Origin: Furcasterigmium furcatum
Taxonomy: Eukaryota > Ascomycota > Sordariomycetes > Glomerellales > Plectosphaerellaceae
Reading direction: 5' to 3'
DNA: 64,000 nt
Assembly (NCBI GenBank): GCA_001599815.1
Contig: BCIA01000003.1
Location: forward strand, 806,001-870,000
Below the pieces are notes generated by a model. That model ran no database searches. It worked only from the letters and a program-made list of their open reading frames with translations, and had not been told where the DNA came from. Each line of letters begins with the position of its first letter. Within the stretch, counting starts at the first letter, position 1. Below are positions 33,664 to 45,050 of the stretch, in pieces. The translations under genes and the position numbers were made by a program.

Positions 33664-36162
33664 ATGACGCCTGGCCGCCAGATTGATGCAAGCTGGATTT
33701 GGCATCCCTCATTCTCCGAGGAGCGCAAGGACACCGCCGGCTTGTTTGTTCACTTCAGGAAGACGGTCCATCTCGGCGAGACGGTCCCATCGTCGCTATC
33801 CGTACAAGTCACAGCCGATACTCGATACAAGTTATACGTCAACCACCAATTCGTTGCTTTTGGACCGGTCAAAGGCGACCGCCATTTGTGGTTCTACGAC
33901 GAAGTCGATCTCGCTCCGTTTCTCCGGCCCGGAGCGAATGTCTTGAGCGTCGTTGTACTTCGATACTTCTACGGCACATTGTACGCCCCTTCATTTCCAC
34001 GACTTTCAACAGGTGGTCTGAGGATAGTGCCGGCAGACCCTTTGTGCGCCTTCAACCATTGGTTTGACGACGCGGCATCATGGGAGACGGCTATTGAGCC
34101 TGGTCGGACCCTGCGAGTTGATGAGCCCGAAGATGCCTTCCTTCAAATCTACGAGCACGTCAACAAACACGAATCCGGGGATGGGGCATGGAGTTGGGTT
34201 CCTGCCGTGGCGCTCGAGATGGCTATTTCGACGGGAAATTCAGTCCCCTGGCATCTCTCTCCGCGACTCATTCCCCCGCTGACCGGAGATCGCACCCACG
34301 TTCACGCTGTTCACAATGTCGAAAGCACGGTGGCGGCAGCTTTATGGGAGGGACTCCTGCTTGAGCCACAGGATTCTGGCAACAGGCCCTTCGGCAAAGA
34401 TGATGGGCTGCGCCTCGCCGCGGGCTCGAGGCACCGCCTCGACCTTGAGTTTTCGGAGCACCTCACAGCTTTCGTCCGCATTCGATTCAAGCGTCCTTCA
34501 ACTCCAGGCAGCAAGATTACCATTACCTATTCGGAGACTTACGAGGACGAGCCCAGGCTGATACCCTACTTGAGAACCAAGGAGCATCGACGGGACTTTT
34601 CGAAAGAGTTGCACGGGCCGAAGGACATCTACACGCTTGATGGTCCCTTGGCGAATGGGGCGCCCAAGTGCGATGGTAACACGACCGACGAAGAAATCAT
34701 CGCACCCTTTCACTGGCGCACGTTCAGGTTCATCAGACTCGACATAGAGGTCGCCTCTTCCAGTCTAACCCTCCTTGGATTCGAAATTGAAACGGCCAAC
34801 TACCCCTTGGACGCCACGGCAAGCGTCCACGTCCCAGGTGACGAGGTGCCGGGCCAACTACTGAGCACGAGCTTGCGAACATTGAAGAACTGCATGCACG
34901 ACTGCTACGAAGACTGCCCGTTCTACGAGCAGCTGCAATACGCCATGGACACCCGGAGCTCGGCACTCTTCACTTACTACGCTTCCGGCGACGATCGACT
35001 AGCAAGACAGGCGATACAGCAACTGCACAACTCCTTCAGCCCATCTATCGGCCTCACGAACAGCCGCGCCCCGTCGCACAAACCCCAGATTATTCCTCAC
35101 TTCTCGCTCTACTGGGCCCTCATGCTGCACGACCACCTCACGTTCTTCAACGACCAGCGCTTCATCAAGCAGTTCCTGCCGGTTGTTGACGCGGTCCTGG
35201 CGTATTTTGACTCCCGGATCGACCCAGAGCTGGGCCTGACGCTGTCTGAGATCGGCCCCGGCATCTGGAACTTTGTCGACTGGGCGGAAGAGTGGCGGCC
35301 GTATGGCATCCCTCCAGCGGCTGAGGAGTCCGGCATCTCGACGTATACCAATCTTCTCTATGCCCATACTCTCAGACAGGCTGCAGAACTTCAAACGGTC
35401 CTCGGAAGACTCGCAGTGGGAAACGAATACCGCGTCAGGGCCAAACGTATCATCGAAGGTGTACTCACGCACTGTTTTGATGGGAGGGCCTTCACGGATA
35501 GTCTGCTCTGTCACGGGACTGAGGCAACAAAGTACAGCCAGCAGAGCCAGATATGGGCTGTCTTGTGCGGCGCCGTCACCGGGGATCAGGCGCAGGACTT
35601 GCTGCGCCGGGCTCTCCGACCGGCTGGGGGGTTCACGCCCGCGTCTGTGTCCATGTCTTTCTACACGCTTCGGGCCCTCAGTGTCGCGGGAGGAAGCGTG
35701 TACGACGACTTGTTCCATGATTTCTGGGACCCTTGGCGACGGCAGCTGGCTCTCGGCGTCACGACCTGGGAGGAGGACAGCGTGTCCCAGCGGTCTGACT
35801 GCCACGCCTGGGGCAGCGCTCCCATCTTTGAATACATGGCCGAGGTTGCCGGCGTGCAGCCGCTGGAACGCGGATGGTCTAAACTTCTGTTCAAGCCGAG
35901 AGTTGCCTTGTACAAGGACTTTTCCGCCTCTGTGCCTCTTGGGAAGACGGGTGGGATGGTGTGGGGGATGGCGCGCGTCTCTTGGGTTCATGATGTCCCT
36001 GCCGGGACGGCGCAAGTCAGTCTGAAGCTGGAGATGTGCGATGGCATGGTTCCAAGGGTACATGTCGCGCTTCCTGGAGAATCCCAGCAACGCGTGTTCG
36101 CCGGCAAAGAGCTGTCGTTTACCGTCAAGCTCCACGGTGGTAATCCACTAGCGGCATTGTAG
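33664..36162 (+). CDS. Alpha-L-rhamnosidase, glycoside hydrolase family 78, intracellular
   Basis: A single exon of 832 residues. The N-terminal beta domains begin with ASWIWHP and carry carbohydrate-binding-like segments (YKLYVNHQFVAFGPVKGD). The catalytic (alpha/alpha)6 part starts near DCYEDCPFYEQLQYAMDTR, the GH78 signature that places the acidic residues in the active site. It continues with SEIGPGIWNFVDWAEEW and a terminal SDCHAWGSAPIFEYM, typical of the family. A C-terminal beta-sandwich closes the protein. No signal peptide is present, so the enzyme should cleave terminal rhamnose from glycosides that have been taken up, or from glycosides made inside the cell. It is flanked by an OPT carrier on one side and by a Zn2Cys6 regulator and a sugar transporter on the other. 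ATG 33664 is the first ATG in frame and directly precedes the conserved domain. Confidence 0.9.
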   Translation: MTPGRQIDASWIWHPSFSEERKDTAGLFVHFRKTVHLGETVPSSLSVQVTADTRYKLYVNHQFVAFGPVKGDRHLWFYDEVDLAPFLRPGANVLSVVVLRYFYGTLYAPSFPRLSTGGLRIVPADPLCAFNHWFDDAASWETAIEPGRTLRVDEPEDAFLQIYEHVNKHESGDGAWSWVPAVALEMAISTGNSVPWHLSPRLIPPLTGDRTHVHAVHNVESTVAAALWEGLLLEPQDSGNRPFGKDDGLRLAAGSRHRLDLEFSEHLTAFVRIRFKRPSTPGSKITITYSETYEDEPRLIPYLRTKEHRRDFSKELHGPKDIYTLDGPLANGAPKCDGNTTDEEIIAPFHWRTFRFIRLDIEVASSSLTLLGFEIETANYPLDATASVHVPGDEVPGQLLSTSLRTLKNCMHDCYEDCPFYEQLQYAMDTRSSALFTYYASGDDRLARQAIQQLHNSFSPSIGLTNSRAPSHKPQIIPHFSLYWALMLHDHLTFFNDQRFIKQFLPVVDAVLAYFDSRIDPELGLTLSEIGPGIWNFVDWAEEWRPYGIPPAAEESGISTYTNLLYAHTLRQAAELQTVLGRLAVGNEYRVRAKRIIEGVLTHCFDGRAFTDSLLCHGTEATKYSQQSQIWAVLCGAVTGDQAQDLLRRALRPAGGFTPASVSMSFYTLRALSVAGGSVYDDLFHDFWDPWRRQLALGVTTWEEDSVSQRSDCHAWGSAPIFEYMAEVAGVQPLERGWSKLLFKPRVALYKDFSASVPLGKTGGMVWGMARVSWVHDVPAGTAQVSLKLEMCDGMVPRVHVALPGESQQRVFAGKELSFTVKLHGGNPLAAL

Positions 36163-36254
36163 AAAAGGGTATGGGTGGGCATAAATTATACTGATCAATA
36201 GATTCGCTGTAGTATCGCTTCTGATGTGGTCATTTGCCTTCAATCTTCAAATGG

Positions 36255-38435
36255 TTACAGACCCCAAGTCCCGGGCTGCATGTCCCCGACGCTTCCGGGC
36301 TCAATCTGGAATGCGGAAGATGCAAACAAGGGAGATGTAAACCACGTGTCAGAGAAATACTGGTCATGCCCAAAGCCAGCATCGTCGGCTGCAAAGAGGC
36401 TCTGGTCACCCACCGTCATGGTTGTATCCTCCACGACGGATACCGCGCTGCTTTGTGTCGTGGAGTCGCCTTGCGACTTGGTATGACACAGCACAGGATC
36501 GATCCTGAACTGGTCCTCCAGGTCAGACGTCGAGACCCTCAGGTCAATCACGGCGGCCAACAGCCGTGAGCTGGGAGCATCAACGCCCTGTCGAAGGCTC
36601 TCTTCGGCGCGACACAGGAGTCTCCAATACTTCTTGCTGATCTGCCAGTACCTACCCATTCTGTTGAGGCCCTTGACCAACGTGTAGAAGTCCGCCTGTA
36701 GGGGGGACGACTGACGCGCTGCAGAAACCAGCAGATATCTTGCTGCTACCCAGATCGACCAGGCGAAGGGCCACCCCAGTTGATCTCCCATCGAGCCGAC
36801 AGCCTGGTTGCAAAGTTGGACGATCGCTGATACTGAGTGAGATCCGTCTTCAGCCAGCTTATCGATGACCTGGCGCGAGGCGAGAGGGCTTCCTGGGGAG
36901 CTGCTGCTGGAAAAAATCATGAATCCCTTTGCGAACAGCGTCAGCGCGTGGCTGTACGCGTGCACCATGATGACCAATGGATGTGTTGTGGGGGACAAAG
37001 TCAGACTCGATGGTAGTCCTTGCAGCCACGAAAGGGGCTTGTCCGATTCCTCGAGGAGGCGCTGGAGTATCTGCTCTTGGGGGCAATCACTTTGGTCTTG
37101 TGAGGTAACGTACTCCAGGTAAACGGAATGTATGCCCCGGGATATGTCGAGAATCTCCAGCTGATAGAGGAACAGCGATGTAGCTGCAGGCAGCCTAGGG
37201 CCAGAGGAGTGGCGAGAAGTTGCCTCTTCCCCAGACTCTTTCCATGTCGAGTCTCGCGTCGGCAAGAACGAACGGAGATAAAAGTCTGCCAACTGAGGCG
37301 GCTGGTTGGTGGTAATAGAGATGAACGAGTCCAGCGCGTAGATGGCCCAGAAGAGCCGGGCGTGTTGTTTGGAGCCCGGCTTGGTAGTCGGCCCTGATTC
37401 AGAGTCGTTCGTTGGCACCGAAGGCCTCAGAACTCGGCCGCCCAGCGTGCGAAGCTGGGCGGCGAGCTTCGTGATGACTGCCAGCCGGCTCCATACCTGA
37501 GGGCCGTTGGTCATGCCGGAGAGGTCCAGGGTCAGGATGGTGCATGCTTCGAGGGAGGCGTATGAAGGCTCCTCGGTCGCCTCGATGAATATCTTCCGTT
37601 TTGTGTACTTCCAAAAAGAGTCGCTCGTCGTCTGGTCGAGACGGGGATCGTAGAGGTACGGCAGCGATGCCCCGAATATGGCGTTCAGCAGGAGTGACGG
37701 CTCCCTCGTTGTGACCAGCTCGGAAAGCACGCGCTGGACGTCTAGCAACGGGAGCCAGGGGTGGATGTGCCGAAGGAACACTGATATGGAAGCGATGACC
37801 AAGTCTAGAGGCGGCCTCCGCTCTACTATTGTGCTTGTTCTTGCGTATGTTGCTTGGAATACCTGATCTGTAATGTCGCCGTCGGGCAGAAAGCGGCTGG
37901 GCGCATGCGTGCCGGAGGTTGGATGTGTTGCGGTTGGCGTTGGTTCTTGGGCTTGTGACACGGATGAAGATACCTCGCCGGGTAAAATCGCCGAGGTCTC
38001 TCGATGTCTAGTAGGACCGTTGTGCGACATGAGTTCCGCACGCAGGTGCTGGTTCTCGGCTTCGAGGTTCGCTGGAACAGGTCAGGATGGGCATGAATCC
38101 CTTACAGGCTAGAGGACCTAACGCACATATTCTGGACTCCAAGCCTTGTCTGTGGCCAGCAGCGAATCCCGGCCTTCTACGCTTTTGGTAGACGCATGAC
38201 GACTGGCTCTGAAGACAGCGCCGGCAGGCCGGCAGCGACCGATCGCACCTCGACTTGCGTCTCTTGCAGCGCTCGCAGCTACAGATCCCGAAGCGACGTT
38301 AGCCTCCGTGGTACAGAATACGGTGCATGCCACTCACGATGTAGGCGACTCTCCCGAGTGGTGTGCTGGTGGATGTTCCACCGATGCTTCAGCCGAGTCC
38401 GAGTCTGGATGAATCAGTTGGTTGCGGATGGACAT
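36255..38435 (-). CDS. Zn2Cys6 transcription factor with MHR domain
   Basis: Three exons (38435-38338, 38278-38127, 38071-36255; introns 59 and 55 bp) give 688 residues. Across the first splice the protein reads PTSCERCKRRKSRCDRSLPACRRC......C, a C-x2-C-x6-C-x6-C-x2-C-x6-C cluster at about residues 34-61, followed by QKRRR. The second splice creates SNLEAENQHLRAEL, a short coiled-coil that usually dimerises such factors. The middle part (IHPWLPLLDVQRVL, ASLPYLYDPR, ARLFWAIYALDSFISITTNQPPQL) is an MHR domain. The gene is convergent with the GH78 gene (92 bp apart) and divergent from the sugar transporter (614 bp), which makes it the likely local regulator of rhamnoside use. Its specific ligand is unknown. 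Confidence 0.9.
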
Positions 38436-39049
38436 GGGGCACACGACTCCCTGGCCGAAGCCTTCCACTGACCTATCAACTGCTGCTGCATGATCGGAAG
38501 TACAGAGACTGTGCCTTGCTGAGTATGTTCCGCCGTGACCTTTGGTGATGACCTGAACGAGGGGCAATGGGGAAATTTGTTGTCGGGGTATGTTGGTCCT
38601 GCTCGCTTGAAAGTTCTCCGAGAGTTCGAGTCAAGTAGCGCCGGCACATGTTCGTCCGACTCCCCACAAAGCCGAGGTGCGGTTCTGGGCATTCTCATGG
38701 CCCAAATCAAACCTGACGTCCCTTCACAACCGACTCATTGGGTCCAGGCCTCACCCAGCAGTCTGGATTCAACATCGGAGGTTCATTAAGCGACCTCGAA
38801 TCACCTGTTCCCCTGGTTGTGATCGCTTCCCCGGGTCACCCTTGCGGGGTCCCCAGACAGCATCGCTGCATCTCCCACCGAGGCTCCCCGTGGCCCGACG
38901 ACGGAAATCTCGTGTCGCTTCAGCTATGGCAAAAAGAGCAAACAGCCGAAATACATAAGGATCCCGAAGATCTTGTTGATCAGTCGATTCTTTGCTCACC
39001 ACTCCCGCAACCAAGCTTCCACCGCTTGCATCTGGACATCAAAAGCAAA
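38436..39049. promoter_or_regulatory. Divergent promoter between regulator and sugar transporter
   Basis: A 614-bp shared promoter. It contains CGG/CCG triplets (for example TTGTCGGGG near 38580, CTCGAATCACCTG near 38796) but no obvious palindrome repeated elsewhere. No gene is seen. Confidence 0.45.
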
Positions 39050-40784
39050 ATGCTCGGACTCGACATCACCACGTACAATTCTTTGGTCATCGCCCTCGGC
39101 GGGTATGTTCATCTTCTCCCATGGCTCGTATGTCTAACACGCAGATTGACGAATTTATCGTAGCTTGGTCTATGGCGTGGACACAGGCATCGTGGCGACG
39201 ACCATTGCCCATGATTCCTTCAAGCAGTACATGTATGGCACGCTCGAGGCCAGACCTGACCTGACAGGCGCCATTGTTTCAACCTACTACGCTGGCAATT
39301 GCATCGGCAGCTTCGGTTCTGGTGCTCTGATGGATAGATGGGGCCGCAAAAGCCTCGTCTTCTCATCGACTCTCTTCGCCATCATTGGCACGGCCATCCA
39401 AACCGGCTCCGTCAACGTCGGCATGATGATAGCAGGCCGTACAGTTGCAGGTCTGGCCACCGGGGCCCTGCTTACCATCGTGCCCATCTACATTGCGGAA
39501 CTGTCTCCGCCGGAGAACCGAGCGTTTCTCGTCGCTCTCAAAGGTCTGCTGACGGCCATCGGTTACCTCATCGCCAACTGGATCGGATATGCCGGATCGT
39601 ACGCGGTAGGAGATGCCCAGTGGCGGATCCCGCTGGCGATGCAGATTCCCCCGGCCCTTCTGCTGCTGGTCTTGACCGTTTTCCTGCCAAACTCCCCTCG
39701 CTGGCGTAAGTTTTCCGGGAAACGCCCGCCGAAGCGAGCAGACAGAGCTGACCGTGAGACAGTTGTTTCCAAGGAGCGGCACGAGGACGCGCACAAAGTG
39801 CTCTCGAGACTCCACGCCAAGAGAGGGGACGACTTCGTCCAGAGTGAGATTTCGGAAATCCGTTCCCAGCTTGCGTTGGAACAAGCTCAGCGCCAGCACT
39901 CGTCCTGGGCTGAACTGTTCACTCTTCGCTACGCGCGACGTGTTCTGCTTGCCTGCTTCATCCTGAACATGACCAAGCTTTCAGGAGGTGAGTCTCACTT
40001 GCTTCCCAGAACGGCGTCTCGCGTCGCCATGGCCGGGTCTAACTCTCCGATCTCCAGGCGGCGTTGTCCAAAACTACCAATCTCTCTTCTATGCTGGCCT
40101 CGGTTTCAAGGGCAGAACCGTTCTCCTCATCAGCGGCTGCTATGGCTTCATGGGCGTCATCGGACAAGTCATGAACATGCTCTGGGTTTCGGACAAGTGG
40201 CCGCGTCGGCGGACGATGTGTACGTTCTCACGTCCCTTAATCTCCTCCCTGATGATCGTCCCGAGGTTCACTAACACTCTCTAGGTGTCGGTTCCATCGC
40301 CCTGGCCACGTTCCTCATCCTCCTTGTCATCATGTCCCGCTTCTTCGGCGACGGTAGCAACCTGGCCGGCGCCGCAGCGGGCGTGGCGTTCATCTTCCTC
40401 TACTCCGGCTGCTACGCGCTCTTCTTCAACAGCACTGTCTGGGTCCTCGCCGCCGAGATCTTCCCCCAGCACCTCCGCGGCAACGGCAACTCGCTCGCCG
40501 TGTTCTCCATGTCGGTCACCAACATCTGGTTGTCGCAGGTAACGCCGAATGCGTTCGCCGCCTTGGAGTGGAAGTTCTACTTCGTCTTCATCGCGCTCAA
40601 CCTGTTCGCCGTCTTTGTCTACTGGATGTGGCTCCCGGAGACGAACCAGCTGTCGCTCGAGCAGATTGCGGGCGCGTTTGGCGACGAAGTTGTCCAGGTG
40701 GACAAGCTGAAGGAGGAAGTTCGCGAATCTCCTGTCCAAGTGGAACACATTGGAAATGAGAGTGCTGTTACTAAGAAGCAGTGA
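39050..40784 (+). CDS. MFS sugar transporter (sugar porter family)
   Basis: Five exons (39050-39102, 39164-39705, 39763-39987, 40058-40219, 40285-40784; introns 57-70 bp) encode 493 residues with about twelve membrane spans. Sugar-porter hallmarks are all present: DRWGRK between spans 2 and 3, PIYIAELSPPENR after span 4, WRIPLAMQIPP at span 6, PNSPRWLVSK (restored across the second splice) at the start of the central loop, and PETNQLSLEQI after span 12. The protein would import a hexose, pentose, deoxy-sugar or small glycoside with protons. Its pairing with a GH78 enzyme and a regulator points to rhamnose or rhamnosides as substrate, which is inference. The N-terminal cytosolic tail is short (about 8 residues). 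Confidence 0.9.
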
Positions 40785-41459
40785 GATCCGCCAGGTGTCG
40801 TCGAGCAGTCGCCGAACGCCTATAATCTTGGCTTTGGGTCATCTCTGGGGAATATTGCACGTTCAACGGAGGTATTAGCATACTGTCGCGATACTGCCGG
40901 ATGCTGCAAATGGTCCTAGGTATTGGGTCAACGCAGGGTTCAGTTGGAACGGCCTTTTGAACAGCTCTCAGGTTGAAATCAGCGTTTCCCTGATCACGGT
41001 TCCCGGCCTTTACACCTTTACCACTCAATACTACAAATGAGGCTGAATCCCCGGATCAAAACATCTTCGGCCCGTCTGTTTTTGATGTAGTCGGCCGAAG
41101 GTTGGAAAATCTGAGAGTCGGCCGTCGTTTAAGTCCTGTATGATGTATGCGGCCTCACGGTCTTGGGGAACACCCACCAAAGAATACTTGGGAACGCCGG
41201 AGCCTTTACTGGCCTCCGAGGAGCAGATCGTTTCCCCTCCCCTTCGGGTCACGTCACTCAATGCCGATGCGGGGTTCAAACTGGCTCCGCAGAAGATAGC
41301 CCACAGCACGCCGGCAACGGACGCTTGAAAGCGGCATTCGGGATCGGAACGGCTTCCGTACTCTTCTTATCGCCGTGGAATAAAGGCGACGGAGCTTCTC
41401 AGACGCAAGACCCTCTCATAAGCCTCATATTTGGCGTAAGGACCCAACAGCAAGCAGCC
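40785..41459. other. Intergenic region upstream of the C45 acyltransferase gene
   Basis: A 675-bp gap containing the 3' flank of the sugar transporter and the promoter of the next gene. No gene or repeat is seen. Confidence 0.45.
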
Positions 41460-42665
41460 ATGATTGAAATCACATGCTCGGGGACGCCATACCAGGTACG
41501 TCCAGCATCCAGAGGCCACCTCCATTAGCTAACTCCTACCACCCGCCAGATTGGACACAAGCATGGAAGCGCTGCTCGGAAGGAGGTCCTGGGAAGCATC
41601 AAGTTCTACGGCGACTACTTCCTTCGCCTGTCCAAACTGGAGTGGACTGATGCCTGCGCTGCGGCGGGAAGATTCTTTCCGAAGTTGGAACGGGACTGGC
41701 CGGACTATGTCGAGGAAATGAAAGGTGAGCTTCAATGAAGTCAACCAGGGCCCCATCGTGATTTCTAACATGAAGACACCTGCGTAGGAGTCGCAGATGG
41801 TGCCCAAGTGCCCTTCGAGAGCATTCTCGCGTTGAATGTCCGAACCGAGATCGCAATGGGCATGATGACTGACGGATGCACGAGTCTGGCCTGGAAGGAC
41901 GCCAACAACTCCTTTCTCGCCCAAAACTGGGACGTCAGTATTCTTCTCCCGGTCAGCTAAGCGTTCTGAGTCCTGACGAGCAGGTGTCCGTAGTGGGAGG
42001 AGGCACAGCGCCAGAATCTCATCGTCCAGCACATCAAGCAGAAGAACAAACCAGACATCAGCCAAGTGACCGAAGGCGGTATCATCGGCAAGATCGGCCT
42101 CAACTCTTCGGGCGTCGGCACAGCCTTGAATGCCATTCGATCCAGAGGCGTCGACTTCAACCGACTACCGGGCCATCTCGCTCTCAGGGCGATTCTGGAC
42201 TGCACAACGCGGGAAGAAGCCGTCGCTCTGCTGGAGAGAGAAGGCGTCGCCTCAGCTATGCATATTCTCATTGCCGATGCTTCAGGCTCGACGTCAATTG
42301 AATCCAGCTCGCTGGACTTGGTGAAGATCGAATCCAAGGAGGGGACACTCGCGCACACGAACCACTTTCTCGAGCCGCACGCAGCGGGTGTCACGCCGCC
42401 CTACTTCAAGGACTCGTTTGCGAGAATGGATCGTGTGACAAAGCTCATGCTCGACAACGGCACGACTCAGATCTCGAAGGAGTTGATTGAAACGATTCTC
42501 CAAGACGAAGACGACTATCCCTCTGCGATCAATCGAGCGGCGACGACGGAAGTGCCGGCTGCGACACTTTTCAGTATCGTGATGGACGTCGTGGGGAGAC
42601 AGGCCTGGGTTAAGATTGGCAGGCCAACTGCGCCCGAGGAGGAGTTTCACCTGCACTTTGCTTGA
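41460..42665 (+). CDS. Isopenicillin-N acyltransferase-like protein (peptidase family C45)
   Basis: Four exons (41460-41495, 41550-41724, 41788-41933, 41994-42665; introns 54, 63 and 60 bp) give 342 residues. The splice pattern rebuilds CSGTPYQ|IGHKHGSAA at the N-terminus and QNWD|WEEAQRQNLI in the middle, both closely following the fungal acyl-CoA:isopenicillin-N acyltransferase layout. The autoprocessing nucleophile is Cys101 in DGCTS, preceded by Gly100; cleavage there would produce alpha and beta subunits. Other family segments are TEGGIIGKIGLNSSGVG, HTNHFL and DEDDYPSAINRA. Unlike the Penicillium enzyme, the C-terminus (HLHFA) has no peroxisomal tripeptide. No beta-lactam synthetase or synthase gene is in the window. 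It is therefore more likely a general N-acyl amide transferase or hydrolase of the IAL type. Confidence 0.88.
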
Positions 42666-43897
42666 TCATCCGGAAAGAACCAATCTGGTCTACCTGCGGT
42701 GCCTCGATCGGAGACAACCTGAGAAAGGGCGAGAGAAATGATGGAATACCAGTTGGATCGTGCGCAGCACAAAGACCATCTGAAATATCGCCTTGTCTGT
42801 TACCTCATCGAGTGTTCCATGTCATGTATTCTGCAGAGGACAGGCGGGTAATAGCCGTCTTAAACTGGTCTTCCGCCAAAGCGGCTGCTATATTCATCAG
42901 CGTGTACCATATCTGGGAAGAACACGGTAGGACGCACCTCAAGTCAATGCAAGCCCAATCGGCTGGAAGTGAACCCTGGGGTTACATCTTGATACTGAGC
43001 TTGATTTCATGAAACCTGTGCGCGACTTTAGGTCGCCTGTCAGCTGCCATTGGCCCTTGATCATGATGTCTCTGAGGAGGACCCATGAGATGTTCTTTGA
43101 TGGCAGCCTTTCGCTAAGCGACCGGCGGGGGCATTGTTGAGGGGGTTGTCGGGATATCTGTAGCATTAGCAGATCATTTGTGCATGTCTTCCCACGGAAG
43201 AAGCATTTCAGGATCACGAACCAAGGCTTTGAAGTCTGGCGTTTCTTCCTTCTTGCAGATTTCACAAGTTTCGCAACGACGTTTTTGACCGCCGCTGCCG
43301 CACGCCAGGTAGGTTGGCGCGCCCCAAACCTATCCCATGGGGTCGCCCGCCCATGTATAGACATTATTGGGTATTATTAGAAGCACGAATTTCGACCCGA
43401 TAAGCAATTCTGTCTTCATGCCCTGTACTTTGCCTGGATAGATCGCGTCCAATGAGTGAGAATACGGACTCTAAGGTCAAGTTCTCAGCCTCGCTCTCGT
43501 CGAGACCAAGGCTCGTGTTCCCCTACCCTAGATCAACGGACTGCAACCCCCCGTATCTACGCAATGCATTAGATCTTCTCCTCGACACCCGTTGCATCGC
43601 TTCGGAATTATACACGAAGATTGGCCGTGCTGGAGGGTAGGATCGAGCTAAACCAGTTGCAGGCAGAGCCCGGCAACCGTACCCAGGACCTGTCCATTGT
43701 GGCGGGCTCGAATCAATAAGACGGGTCATCGTCCCTCCGAAATATCAGCTCGTCAAGCAAATCACATCCTACACGCATTTTACCGGGAACCTTGTGACTG
43801 ATAGGCCATGGCCCGCCCCTCTGGGCGATAGAAAAGGGGGAATCGCCCAGCCCTGGCAAAAGCTTGTCTCCAAATCCTTGGCAGCAGGTTACCCACA
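42666..43897. other. Gene-poor region upstream of the Kre9-like gene
   Basis: About 1.2 kb. A 62-codon ATG frame at 43452-43640 (beginning MSENTDSKVKF) is the best small candidate but has no features, no splice partners and no signal peptide, so I do not call it. No RNA gene or repeat is recognised. Confidence 0.45.
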
Positions 43898-45029
43898 ATG
43901 AAGTTCTTCGCGTTTCTTGCGCCGTTGTTGGTGCATTTCTCACGCGCACCCGACGAAACTGCCCAAGGAGAGACTGACATCTCCTGGGTGACTAGGAATT
44001 GGGAAATCAGCCGCGGCCACCCGTTCACGATTGAATGGACAGGGCACGATGGGCCCGTCACCGTGACCATCGTCCAGTCGACGAAGACGCCGCACGATGA
44101 GAAGTGGGAGGGAGTGTGGGAGGTCACATGTGAGTACCGCCCGACCCTTGGTTTTTCTATTCTAATGAGAAGAAGCCGGAAACCAGGAGACCTCACTCGT
44201 GTTCACGTCTCCCGACAAGCTGACCTATGACACTGAGTACGCATTCGAGATCAAAGATAGAGCTGGCCGAAAGGCGCTCTCCCCGCGCTGGATCCTCAAC
44301 ACCCGCCAGATCTCGACAGGGATGGGCGACAGTCCAACGTCCACCGATACTAGTACATCACAGCCAACGGCGGCGCAAGGAGACGAATCGACTCGGACCA
44401 TCGATTCAGCGACGGAGACACATGACAGTACCAATGGCTCTTCCCCCCCTCGATCCCAAACCGACCCATCCTCAGAATCGACGGAGACAGGATCGCCCAA
44501 TTCCAATCCCAACTCCATCCCAGACTTGAGCAGTGTTAGGAGGCGGCGAGGTGACCTAAGCAACGGCGCACGTATCGGTATCGGTGTCGGGATCTCAGTT
44601 GTCGTCATTGCCATCGTGGCTCTGATTATGTTCTGCAGAATCCGCCGCGCGAAGAAGAAAAGCAATAACTCCGTCGACGGTGCGCAGGATCCCGCGGCAC
44701 AGGCAGAGACCAAGGTTGGCTTCCCCCAAGGACCACAGGGGCCACAAGAGGTTCAGGGAAGCTTTGTACAGCCAGGGCAACCGCCGTACCCTGCGCCACA
44801 GTATGGCTACGAGCACGTCCCCCAGCACGCAGCACAAGCTCCCCCGCATGCACATGGATATGCCTCCGGCTATCCTCTCGGCTACAAACCCCATGCATCT
44901 CAACAGTACGAGTTGCATAGCCAAGACCGAGTGGATCGGCCAAGCGAGTTGGATGCGGCAACCAGGATGGCAGAGCTGGGACCGCCAGAGGCGAGGATCT
45001 CAGAGTTGCCAACAAAGTATTCAGCCTAG
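43898..45029 (+). CDS. Kre9/Knh1-like, Ser/Thr-rich single-span surface protein
   Basis: Two exons (43898-44129 and 44176-45029; 46-bp intron, phase 1, TCTAAT branch site) encode 361 residues. Residues 1-16 are a signal peptide. The first about 110 mature residues (ISWVTRNWEISRGHPFTIEW...VTVTIVQST, SLVFTSPDKLTYDTEYAFEIKD) match the Kre9/Knh1-type N-terminal domain found in fungal wall-associated proteins. A Ser/Thr-rich stretch of about 90 residues follows and is likely O-mannosylated. Then comes one membrane span (IGIGVGISVVVIAIVALIMF) with a basic stop-transfer RIRRAKKK, and a Gln/Pro/Tyr-rich cytosolic tail. This architecture resembles wall-stress sensors such as Mid2/Wsc proteins, but the ectodomain differs. 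A role in sensing or organising the cell wall is inferred. Confidence 0.8.
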
Positions 45030-45050
45030 GGAGGTAAAAGCATAGGGCCA

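Noticed and set aside
33924..33932. CCGGCCCGG copy inside the GH78 gene
   Set aside because: It matches the GABA-cluster core but lies in coding sequence without the extended YGC flank on both sides; probably codon-driven coincidence.
34999..36135. 378-codon open frame opposite the GH78 gene
   Set aside because: Antisense artefact of biased third positions; composition is Arg/Pro-rich with no domain.
43452..43640. 62-codon ATG frame (MSENTDSKVKF...)
   Set aside because: Too short, no signal peptide, domain or splice partners; kept only as a remark in the intergenic entry.
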